From: CBDDFN01 sp965227065
GTDB taxonomy: Bacteria; Pseudomonadota; Alphaproteobacteria; SPJN01
Direction of reading: 5' to 3'
DNA: 64,000 nt
Assembly: GCA_965227065.1 (NCBI GenBank)
Contig: CBDDFN010000020.1
Span: 62,001-126,000 of the forward strand
A model generated the notes under the pieces. It saw only the letters and a list, made by a program, of their open reading frames with translations. It had not been told where the DNA came from and made no database searches. Position 1 is the first letter of the stretch. Each line of letters starts with the position of its first letter. The position numbers were made by a program, and so were the translations under genes. Shown in pieces: positions 32,573 through 38,887 of this stretch.

Positions 32573-32962
32573 GACAGATTTGCTGAGAGTGCCAAAAGGG
32601 AAGATCGAACCAGGTCATACGAGAGAACCATACAAGCCGAGTGAGACACATAAGAAGAGAGCACCAATTAAGAGGATCGAACCACACCCTCGGAGAGTAC
32701 CACGAGTGATGAGTGAGACAGAGAGCTTGAGAGCACCATCGAGCGTGATCGAACCAACGGGACAGAGAGAACCATCGTTGGAGAGTGAGACACTGCAAGT
32801 GAGAGCACCAAGCTGCCTGATCGAACCACGCTGGATGAGAGGATCAGTAAAGCAGAGTGAGACATGTCGCCAGAGAGCACCATGCGAAAGGATCGAGCCA
32901 TTTTGGTTGAGAGCACCAAGGCGGAAGAGTGAGCCAGATGATTTGAGAGGATCATTTTGGGC
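32567..32962. repeat. Array of 22 units, 18-bp period: 10-bp core plus 8-bp unique spacer
   Basis: Cores start every 18 bp from 32567 to 32945 without a single slip. Four core types follow one another in fixed order: GAGTGAGACA, GAGAGCACCA, GATCGAACCA, then GAGAG(A/T)ACCA, giving a 72-bp super-period. Exact copies number 5 of the second type (one of them in the fourth-type slot), 4 of the third and 4 of the first. The general consensus is GANNGNNNCA. All 22 eight-base spacers differ. Units 1-2 and the last few are degenerate, and faint 23rd and 24th units follow (32963, 32981). Cores are T-poor on the plus strand. The first core overlaps the end of the IS110-like gene. Function unknown. Confidence 0.97.
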
Positions 32963-32991
32963 GAGCGCCCCTAAACCCAAAGGCGAAGCAA

Positions 32992-33168
32992 ATGACAGAT
33001 GACAAATACATAGATGAGCTGGTCGCAGAGTTGTGGGCGTTGCCCGAAGACATTCGGGTTAAGGCACTCGCTGATGTGTTGCGAGGCATTTACGACAGCC
33101 TCAGACCAGATCAGCGCGCACGCTTTGTGCAGATCATTGATGAACACACACGGGAGAGCCTGCATTGA
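32992..33168 (+). CDS. Small helical protein after the array
   Basis: 58 residues, MTDDKYIDELVAELWALPED then two further helices and the end DEHTRESLH. The ATG lies just after the degenerate end of the array (GGCGAAGCAA upstream). No domain is recognised. It overlaps the next gene by 4 bp. Confidence 0.62.
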   Translation: MTDDKYIDELVAELWALPEDIRVKALADVLRGIYDSLRPDQRARFVQIIDEHTRESLH

Positions 33169-33428
33169 CCCAACAGACCTGTGAGACGTGCCAGTGGTGG
33201 GGGATAGTTCGGGGGCACTTAAAGCGACCGGATCGTGTGCGCCGTTGTGGACAGTGCCGGTTGCGCGCGCCGTTTGGTGATTGGCCGATCACAGAACCGG
33301 ACGACTGGTGCGGAGAACATCAGCCCCGTGACGAGAAGGCTGCACGGTCTGCTGCGCTGGACGAACTCACGCGGGTTTCCGAAGAGCTTGGGCTTTACGA
33401 CGACCAACCCCGACAGGAGGGTGAGTGA
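33165..33428 (+). CDS. Cysteine-rich zinc-binding phage protein
   Basis: 87 residues. CETCQWWG, then CGQCRLRAPFGDWP and WCGEH, a pattern typical of short phage metal-binding proteins that carry CxxCxxW and CGQC pairs. It begins with TTG overlapping the upstream stop, preceded by GGGAGAG. The C-terminal 30 residues are an acidic helix. Confidence 0.65.
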   Translation: MTQQTCETCQWWGIVRGHLKRPDRVRRCGQCRLRAPFGDWPITEPDDWCGEHQPRDEKAARSAALDELTRVSEELGLYDDQPRQEGE

Positions 33429-33586
33429 TGGGTGAGCAAAGGGCCTTAATAGTTTATCACGATGAGCAGTCCGAGACGGTTCGGCAGGTGTTTATTTACA
33501 ACCCGGTGATCGTCCAAGTTATGACGGAGTCGGGCGAGGTAATTTCGTCATGGAGACGGGATGATTCTGACGCGGAGGGCGAGTGA
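33428..33586 (+). CDS. Hypothetical 52-residue protein
   Basis: MGEQRALIVYHDEQSETVRQ followed by beta-rich VFIYNPVIVQVMTESGEVIS and an acidic end. TGATG overlap with the upstream gene and AGGAGG before the ATG. Unknown role. Confidence 0.58.
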   Translation: MGEQRALIVYHDEQSETVRQVFIYNPVIVQVMTESGEVISSWRRDDSDAEGE

Positions 33587-33814
33587 ATGGGAGACAAGGT
33601 GGTGTATTTCCCTGGCCCAACAAGACATGACTTGCCTGCCAAGCGTGTGATTGATGCCCTTTCGGAAAGGGAATTTGACGAAATTATCATTGCTGGGTTT
33701 ACCGCAGACGGAGAGGAGTATTTTGCGACCAATCTCGCTGATGGCGGTGATGCACTTTGGCTCGCCGAGCGGTTCAAAAAAGCCCTGCTTTCAATGCCGG
33801 ATGGAGACGAGTGA
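33587..33814 (+). CDS. Hypothetical phage protein
   Basis: 75 residues. VVYFPGPTRHDLPAKRVIDA, then DEIIIAGFTADGEEYFATNL and a final ALWLAERFKKALL helix. The pattern of strand plus DGEEYF..N..DGG..LWL.ER resembles small phage proteins of unknown function. Directly follows the previous stop. Confidence 0.62.
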   Translation: MGDKVVYFPGPTRHDLPAKRVIDALSEREFDEIIIAGFTADGEEYFATNLADGGDALWLAERFKKALLSMPDGDE

Positions 33815-34378
33815 ATGGCCAAGCCTAAGCACAAAATCGACGATCTCGACCGCGACAAGCCCACGCCAGAGCAGTTCGCCAAACACCATTATGAGCGCGA
33901 CTATGCCGTACGCGGAAAGCGCGGGGAGTGGGAGCGGGTTCGGGGTGTTCACCGCTGCGACCAAGACCCCTTGGACCGGCTAAAGTCACACAAGCAGATC
34001 GATCCGATCCTGTGGGAGGCGGGGCATAAATTCCGAATGCTGTTCGAGGCGTCGGGCCAGTATGGGGAGTCGGTTGTTTCGTCGCTCATGGTCACGGGTG
34101 GGGGGCGCGAGCGATTCGGGACAATGCCCACCACCGAACGCGAGGTTAACGCGCTCAGGCAATGGCGGGCCGCATACATGGCCCTGATGGACAGTGCCCC
34201 ATACATTCAACGCTTCACCACTCAGTTCGGATTCCCAGAGGACCGGCAATACACCGCCGAGCAGATCGGGCGTGAATTGGGCTGTACGGGCCGCACAACC
34301 GCTGTGAAACACGGTATGGTGGTTATCCGCCACGGCCTTGGCGTATTGGCACAACATTTTGGGTTCATTAGGGGTTGA
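33815..34378 (+). CDS. Helix-turn-helix protein at the late-regulator position
   Basis: 187 residues. The C-terminal QYTAEQIGRELGCTGRTTAV followed by KHGMVVIRHGLGVLAQHFG is a probable DNA-binding helix-turn-helix. The middle region (ILWEAGHKFRMLFEASGQYG) resembles DUF6456-type proteins. Last gene of the early rightward operon, before a terminator and the late genes, so it may be the late transcription regulator (Q-like in position). Confidence 0.6.
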   Translation: MAKPKHKIDDLDRDKPTPEQFAKHHYERDYAVRGKRGEWERVRGVHRCDQDPLDRLKSHKQIDPILWEAGHKFRMLFEASGQYGESVVSSLMVTGGGRERFGTMPTTEREVNALRQWRAAYMALMDSAPYIQRFTTQFGFPEDRQYTAEQIGRELGCTGRTTAVKHGMVVIRHGLGVLAQHFGFIRG

Positions 34379-34424
34379 CGGGCGTGAATGAAAACTGTAC
34401 AAGGTGGGTATTATCTAAATTTGC

Positions 34425-34453
34425 GCCCGCGCCGGAAGGTTTGCGGGCTTTTT
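34425..34453 (+). terminator. Rho-independent terminator of the early rightward operon
   Basis: GCCCGC (34425-34430) pairs with GCGGGC (34443-34448) across a 12-base loop, followed by TTTTT. It lies 47 bp after the stop of the late-regulator candidate. Confidence 0.75.
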
Positions 34454-34782
34454 GATTCCCGAGAGGTGGGAACGGCCACCCCACACACCCGAAAGGGTAA
34501 CTAGCCGAAAGGTGAAGAGATCGGTGTTGGCAACCCGCTCGGGCATGAATTGACGCGGCGGCAAAGTCTTAAGCGTGTCGAAATGGGCGGTTTTGCATGT
34601 CGCCCGGCCCGCGTCAGTGCAGATAGACTCGCGGCGGACTAGGCTATTGTGTCCCCGCCGCGATAACAGCCGCTTTCCATGGCTACGCAGGAGAGCGCGT
34701 CGATCTTTGCGCGTCCTTACTACGGTTTGGCTCCGGCGTCTGCGGGCCGTTCTCTTTCGGGGGAGCGGCCCAACTTATTTCA

Positions 34783-34815
34783 CCCCATAGGCTCGCCCCG
34801 GCCTGTGGGGTTTTT
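34783..34815 (+). terminator. Terminator/attenuator upstream of the late operon
   Basis: CCCCATAGG (34783-34791) pairs along its whole length (one G-T pair) with CCTGTGGGG (34802-34810), followed by TTTTT. It stands 36 bp before the first late gene, a place where an antiterminator would need to act. Confidence 0.75.
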
Positions 34816-34850
34816 CATTCGGGGCAAACCAACAGAAACAGGAAGAGACA

Positions 34851-35165
34851 ATGTTTACGATCAAAATTGAAGTCCAACACGAGCAGCCAAAAAACCTCAC
34901 TACGCACCTGTTCCAGTCCGACGGGTTGGTAATTTACGAGTCAGAGACAGGATTTATGCTGACAAACAAGGATGGTGGGGTGATTTTTGATCACACCAAT
35001 CCGCAGGAAGCAAGCAGCGCAACCCCGGACAGGGAACTCAGCGTTTATATCACTGACAAGGCGGGAAACACTGTGCGCATCATCCGGGCTGGTCACGACC
35101 GCTGCTGGTCGCCAGAAACCCAAGGTATTTCGTGTGCGGAAACGGTTTTGGGCGCAGCCAACTAG
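34851..35165 (+). CDS. Hypothetical protein, first gene of the late operon
   Basis: 104 residues, beta-rich (MFTIKIEVQHEQPKNLTTHL; GLVIYESETGFMLTNKDGGV; VYITDKAGNTVRIIRAG). No signal peptide or membrane segment. It follows GGAAGAGACA. No family is recognised. Confidence 0.65.
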   Translation: MFTIKIEVQHEQPKNLTTHLFQSDGLVIYESETGFMLTNKDGGVIFDHTNPQEASSATPDRELSVYITDKAGNTVRIIRAGHDRCWSPETQGISCAETVLGAAN

Positions 35166-35184
35166 CGCCCTTTAGGAGAACATC

Positions 35185-35274
35185 ATGTTCAGAATCATTC
35201 GCCACAAGCTCATCAAGCTTCTCGCGGGCACCGACACGATCATCATCAACGCCCGTTTTGAGAGCGCACAGTGA
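35185..35274 (+). CDS. Tiny phage protein (29 residues)
   Basis: MFRIIRHKLIKLLAGTDTII then INARFESAQ. AGGAGAACATC before the ATG is a good ribosome site, and its stop overlaps the GTG start of the next gene. Possibly a peptide that anchors at the membrane. Confidence 0.5.
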   Translation: MFRIIRHKLIKLLAGTDTIIINARFESAQ

Positions 35275-35444
35275 CAGAACTGATCATCATCTACCTGTGC
35301 GTAGCAGGGCTCTACGCCCTCGCGGGCCTGTGGGTCTATGTGGAACTCCGGTCAGATAATCAGATCAAGGTTGACGCGGCTTTAGCGGCTGCGACATGGC
35401 CGGTGGCTGCTGTTCTGGCGATCTGGGAACACTTCGAGTCATGA
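35271..35444 (+). CDS. Small two-helix membrane protein
   Basis: 57 residues, VTELIIIYLCVAGLYALAGL then a second hydrophobic helix around residues 35-53. It starts with GTG in a GTGA overlap. Unknown function, with a topology of the kind seen in holin-like or superinfection-related proteins. Confidence 0.58.
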   Translation: MTELIIIYLCVAGLYALAGLWVYVELRSDNQIKVDAALAAATWPVAAVLAIWEHFES

Positions 35445-35518
35445 CAGATCCCCTCACAGCCTCCGGCACGCCACCCCCGAAATACGACGCATCAGGGACA
35501 GGAGAGAAACGTGAGTAA
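35441..35518 (+). CDS. Short coupling ORF before terminase
   Basis: 25 codons (MTDPLTASGTPPPKYDASGT then GEKRE) linking the membrane gene (ATGA overlap) to the terminase small subunit, whose GTG start overlaps its end by 8 bp. It may exist mainly to couple translation. Confidence 0.35.
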   Translation: MTDPLTASGTPPPKYDASGTGEKRE

Positions 35519-35873
35519 GCGTGGACGCCCGCCCCTGTTCAAGTCCCCCAAAGAGTTTGATGAGGCGGTGGAGCGGTATCTTGCAGAGTGCGAGGCAAAA
35601 GACACCCCCCTCACTCTCACAGGGCTGGCCTATTCTCTAGGGTTTTCTGACAAAACCAGCCTGTATGATTATGAGAAAAAGGACGAATTTTCTCACTCGG
35701 TAAAAAAGGCTCGGCTGGCCGTGGAAAATTCTTATGAGATGCGGCTGTACGGAGCCAATGCTTCGGGACCAATCTTTGCGCTTAAAAACTTTGGCTGGCG
35801 GGACAAGCAAGAGGTTGAACATTCTGTAGGTGTAAATGCACGACGTGACCCGTTCGACCCCCCAGGTTCCTAA
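35511..35873 (+). CDS. Terminase small subunit
   Basis: 120 residues. RGRPPLFKSPKEFDEAVERY followed by TLTGLAYSLGFSDKTSLYDY is a DNA-binding helix-turn-helix seen in small terminases. The later ARLAVENSYEMRLYG and FALKNFGWRDK blocks are typical of TerS proteins of this group. It recognises phage DNA and hands it to the large subunit. It starts with GTG after ACAGGAGAGAAAC, and overlaps terL by 38 bp. Confidence 0.9.
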   Translation: MSKRGRPPLFKSPKEFDEAVERYLAECEAKDTPLTLTGLAYSLGFSDKTSLYDYEKKDEFSHSVKKARLAVENSYEMRLYGANASGPIFALKNFGWRDKQEVEHSVGVNARRDPFDPPGS

Positions 35874-37251
35874 TCCGAACTGGACCGGGCGAAACTATCA
35901 GCGCCCTGTTTGGCACTATTTAGCCAACGGTGGGAAGCGTGCGTTTACGGTTTGGCATAGGCGAGCGGGCAAGGACGAGATTTTTTTACAATGGTCTGCG
36001 GCGTCGGCGCTGTGGTCCGAGTGGCCCGGTCGCGTCGGCACGTACTGGTACATGCTGCCCGAAGCCTCGCAGGCCCGCAAAGCCATTTGGGAAGCGATCA
36101 ACCCCCATACTGGCTTCCGCCGAATAGACGAGATATTCCCGCGCAGCGAGCGCGAGACGACGCGTGAGCAAGACATGATGATCCGGTTCAAGAACGGGTC
36201 AACATGGCAGGTTGTGGGGTCAGATAACTATAACTCGCTGGTCGGCTCTCCGCCTGTTGGGGTGGTGTTCTCCGAATGGGCTCTGGCTAATCCAACGGCC
36301 TGGGCGTATCTCCGCCCGATCCTGTTGGAGAATGGCGGCTGGGCGGCATTCAACACCACGCCACGGGGCCGCAATCACGCCTGGCGAATGCTTAGGGCTC
36401 ACCAAGACGATCCAGACTGGTTTGTTGAGGTTCTGTCGGCTGAGCAATCGGGCGTCTTTAGCGCCGAACAGTTAGAGCAGGAGCTTAAGGAATACATCGC
36501 CGAGTATGGCGAGAGCGAAGGCAAGGGAAGATTTGAGCAGGAATATCTCTGCTCCTTCGACGCTGGCATTCCCGGCGCTTACTATGCTGACTTTATCCGC
36601 AAGGCCGAGCAGGAAAATCGGGTTACGCGCGTTCCGTGGGAGCCCAAGCTTCCCGTCTATACCGCGTGGGATTTGGGCCGGACGGATTCAACCGCAATCT
36701 GGTTTGCTCAACTCAGGGGCCGAGAAATCGGCCTGATTGACTATTACGAGGACGCGGGCAAAGCGCTGCAGCATTACGCCAAGATCGTGACCGAAAAGCC
36801 CTATATGTACGGGCACCACATTCTGCCGCATGACATTGAGGTCACCGATTACACGGCTGACGCATCGCGGCTTGAAATTCTGGAAGAGTTAGGATTTCGC
36901 AACAAGATCACCGTGGCTCCAAAGCTATTGGTTGATGACGGCATTCAGGCGGTGAGGTCAATCCTTCCACGCTGTGTATTCGATTCTGAAAAAACTGAGA
37001 AGGGCTTGGACGCTCTCCGCCTGTACCATCGTGAGTGGGACGCCAATTCAAAGCAGTTTCACAAGCAGCCCAAGCACGATTGGACGAGCCATGCGGCAGA
37101 CGCCTTCCGTTATCTCGCCATCGGGCTGGATGAGCGCAAGATCAACGCAACAGGAACAATGGCTGAGCTTGATTACGAGGACCGCGCCCAGGCTCCGCAC
37201 CAAAGCGCGGGCACAGTGATTGTTCAAAGAAGCGATGAGTACGACTGGTGA
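35836..37251 (+). CDS. Terminase large subunit
   Basis: 471 residues. ATPase domain: Walker A-like HRRAGKDE (41-48) and Walker B VGVVFSEW near residue 140, then the coupling motif FNTTPRG. Nuclease domain: AWDLGRTDSTAIWF with the catalytic Asp pair, and HAADAFRYLAIG near the end. It packages DNA into proheads and cuts it. The starting ATG lies inside the terS gene. Confidence 0.95.
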   Translation: MHDVTRSTPQVPNPNWTGRNYQRPVWHYLANGGKRAFTVWHRRAGKDEIFLQWSAASALWSEWPGRVGTYWYMLPEASQARKAIWEAINPHTGFRRIDEIFPRSERETTREQDMMIRFKNGSTWQVVGSDNYNSLVGSPPVGVVFSEWALANPTAWAYLRPILLENGGWAAFNTTPRGRNHAWRMLRAHQDDPDWFVEVLSAEQSGVFSAEQLEQELKEYIAEYGESEGKGRFEQEYLCSFDAGIPGAYYADFIRKAEQENRVTRVPWEPKLPVYTAWDLGRTDSTAIWFAQLRGREIGLIDYYEDAGKALQHYAKIVTEKPYMYGHHILPHDIEVTDYTADASRLEILEELGFRNKITVAPKLLVDDGIQAVRSILPRCVFDSEKTEKGLDALRLYHREWDANSKQFHKQPKHDWTSHAADAFRYLAIGLDERKINATGTMAELDYEDRAQAPHQSAGTVIVQRSDEYDW

Positions 37252-37745
37252 GGCTTGAGACCGCCCGTGAAGAGACCGTTTTATCGGTCGCCCAAAGAAT
37301 GCGGGAGTGGGACAAGCGTGAAATCTACGGGGCCTTGTGGGATGAAACCCCCGACGCCCTCGCGCAAATGGTCATGGTATCAGCGCGGGCGGGGCCATGT
37401 ATGCAGGTGGCGCTGATTGGCGCTGATCCTGTCTGTGTTTTTGGGGCAGGGTGGCAGGCACCGACAGCGGTTCAGGTCTTTGCCTTTGGAACCGATCGGT
37501 TCAACGAAATCGCCCTGCCGCTGACCAAATATCTCAAGCGCCGCCTGTTCCCTGCAATGGCGGAGTCTGGCGTAACGCGGGCTGAGTGCCGGACCCTTGA
37601 GGGCCACACGGAGGCCTATCGCTGGCTCAAACTGTTGGGCGCGAGGGAAGAGTGCCACTGCCCAAGGCTGGGTAAGAACGGCGAAACCTACATTCAAATG
37701 GCATGGAGTGATGACGATGTGCTTGGGCAAACCCAAGGTTCCTGA
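37248..37745 (+). CDS. gp13-like acetyltransferase-fold phage protein (DUF2833-like)
   Basis: 165 residues resembling the internal virion/assembly protein gp13 of T7-like phages, which has an acetyltransferase-like fold. MREWDKREIYGALWDE opens the domain, and HTEAYRWLKLLGAREE is the conserved C-terminal block. It starts with GTG in a 4-bp overlap with terL. An enzymatic activity is not implied. Confidence 0.75.
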   Translation: MRLETAREETVLSVAQRMREWDKREIYGALWDETPDALAQMVMVSARAGPCMQVALIGADPVCVFGAGWQAPTAVQVFAFGTDRFNEIALPLTKYLKRRLFPAMAESGVTRAECRTLEGHTEAYRWLKLLGAREECHCPRLGKNGETYIQMAWSDDDVLGQTQGS

Positions 37746-37911
37746 CCCCATTCGCCCGCCCCGCGAGACGGACGCGGCCATTGCGGCGGATCGTGAGCGG
37801 CTGAAACGCTCCCGCCAACAGGGTTTTGCAGCAACCAATCTGACAGGCGGTCTTGGCGTGACCTCAACGGCACCGACTGCCAAAGCAACATTATTGGGAG
37901 GGTCCAGCTAA
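37711..37911 (+). CDS. Small podovirus structural-module protein
   Basis: 66 residues: MTMCLGKPKVPDPIRPPRET, then a glycine-rich end TGGLGVTSTAPTAKATLLGG. The end pattern G-x-T-S-x-A-x-x-K-x-x-LLG is frequent in a small protein encoded between terminase and portal in T7-like podoviruses. It overlaps the previous gene by 35 bp in another frame. Confidence 0.68.
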   Translation: MTMCLGKPKVPDPIRPPRETDAAIAADRERLKRSRQQGFAATNLTGGLGVTSTAPTAKATLLGGSS

Positions 37912-38201
37912 TGGCCTCACGACCTTATGCAGTCGTCACCGGCACGGCTGACGCGCAGAATGAATGGACTGATGTTGGTGTGTTCAAGGGGCACTTCAAC
38001 ATTTCAATTTCCGGGATTAGCGGCGATACGGTGACACTTCAGCGCGCCTTTGATGACGTGCCGACCTGGAAGGACGTGGCGTCCTACACTGCTGATGCTG
38101 AGGACGTTCATTATGAGCCGGAGACAAATGTTCAATACCGGCTTGGGGTAAAGACCGGCGATTATTCAGCCGGAACGGTTCTGCTGCGCCTCAGCCAATG
38201 A
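37911..38201 (+). CDS. Putative virion protein (beta-sandwich)
   Basis: 96 residues of beta strands (WTDVGVFKGHFNISISGISG; TVTLQRAFDDVPTWKDVASY; VQYRLGVKTGDYSAGTVLLR). This resembles small phage decoration or head-associated proteins. One-base overlap with the previous gene. Confidence 0.6.
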   Translation: MASRPYAVVTGTADAQNEWTDVGVFKGHFNISISGISGDTVTLQRAFDDVPTWKDVASYTADAEDVHYEPETNVQYRLGVKTGDYSAGTVLLRLSQ

Positions 38202-38887
38202 CGCGACACGCTTTTGGCTCGTCGATCTTTTTTCGGCGCGACGGGTCACCAAAGCCGGGTCAGTATGGCCTTAATTTTCAGAGCGATATCATTGCGCGCC
38301 GGTATGCGCTGAGTTCGCAATGGTGGCCGGATGACGCCACAATGATGGCTGATTTCGTCAACGACCGTTACATGATCAATGGGGCGGAGGTGACGAACTC
38401 AACGCTCCTCACAAATTGCACGGATTTAAGCGCGTCGGGCCTGGCGTGTACCGACACAACAGAACGCCAGTTTGCTGATTTTTCCTGGATCAGTGCCGCA
38501 GAGGGTACGTTTGTTGTGGGTGGAGACTTCGCTACGGATGCGGGGGGCAGCCGGTATGTCCTCGCCGAGGCTTCGGGTAATCGCTTCCTTTGGGAGAGCG
38601 GCAACCAGATCAACGCAACCGGCACTGGCGGATCGGTTGGCGGCACGGATTACGACTTCGGAACGACAGGCGCGAAGATGGCCTGCGCCTTTGATGGCAC
38701 TGGAACAACCATCGCCACGGCTGCCGATCTAACAACCAATGCGGGCGTGAAAATGTCTCAACCGTCCGCTCTTTATCTGGGTATTTTTCCGGGCGGCTCT
38801 GGCCCGATAGGTGGACACATACAGTTCGTCTACTTCTTGCCGAGCCGCGTTTCTGAGGCGGGCTTACCCGCAGTGGTGGCGGCATAA
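38198..38887 (+). CDS. Putative virion-associated protein
   Basis: 229 residues, Gly/Thr/Ser-rich with no charged helices. The region TGAKMACAFDGTGTTIATAA is similar to lectin-like or jelly-roll domains in phage structural proteins. Its position between terminase and portal suggests a head decoration or adsorption protein. Not firmly assigned. Confidence 0.55.
   Translation: MTRHAFGSSIFFRRDGSPKPGQYGLNFQSDIIARRYALSSQWWPDDATMMADFVNDRYMINGAEVTNSTLLTNCTDLSASGLACTDTTERQFADFSWISAAEGTFVVGGDFATDAGGSRYVLAEASGNRFLWESGNQINATGTGGSVGGTDYDFGTTGAKMACAFDGTGTTIATAADLTTNAGVKMSQPSALYLGIFPGGSGPIGGHIQFVYFLPSRVSEAGLPAVVAA

Larger units (their letters stand above)
34379..34850 (+). ncRNA. 472-bp noncoding region between early and late genes, probable structured RNA
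   Basis: No convincing frame. It holds two terminator-like hairpins (34425-34453 and 34783-34815). Between them lies a perfect 8-bp stem CGCGGCGG (34632-34639) / CCGCCGCG (34657-34664) with a 17-base loop. The stretch between the terminators could encode a stable small RNA or act as an antiterminator-response leader for the late operon. No known RNA family is recognised. Confidence 0.4.

Noticed and set aside
32567..32962. CRISPR array
   Set aside because: Repeat 10 bp and spacer 8 bp are far below any CRISPR, the repeat has four alternating forms, and no cas gene is present.
32580..33002. Calling the 140-codon plus frame through the array a gene
   Set aside because: TTG start without ribosome site, and openness follows partly from the 18-bp period. 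Minus frames are equally long. Kept as a finding, not annotated as a CDS.
34679..34870. 63-codon frame MATQESASIFARPYYGLAPA upstream of the late operon
   Set aside because: No ribosome site, it spans the terminator at 34783 and runs into the next gene in another frame.
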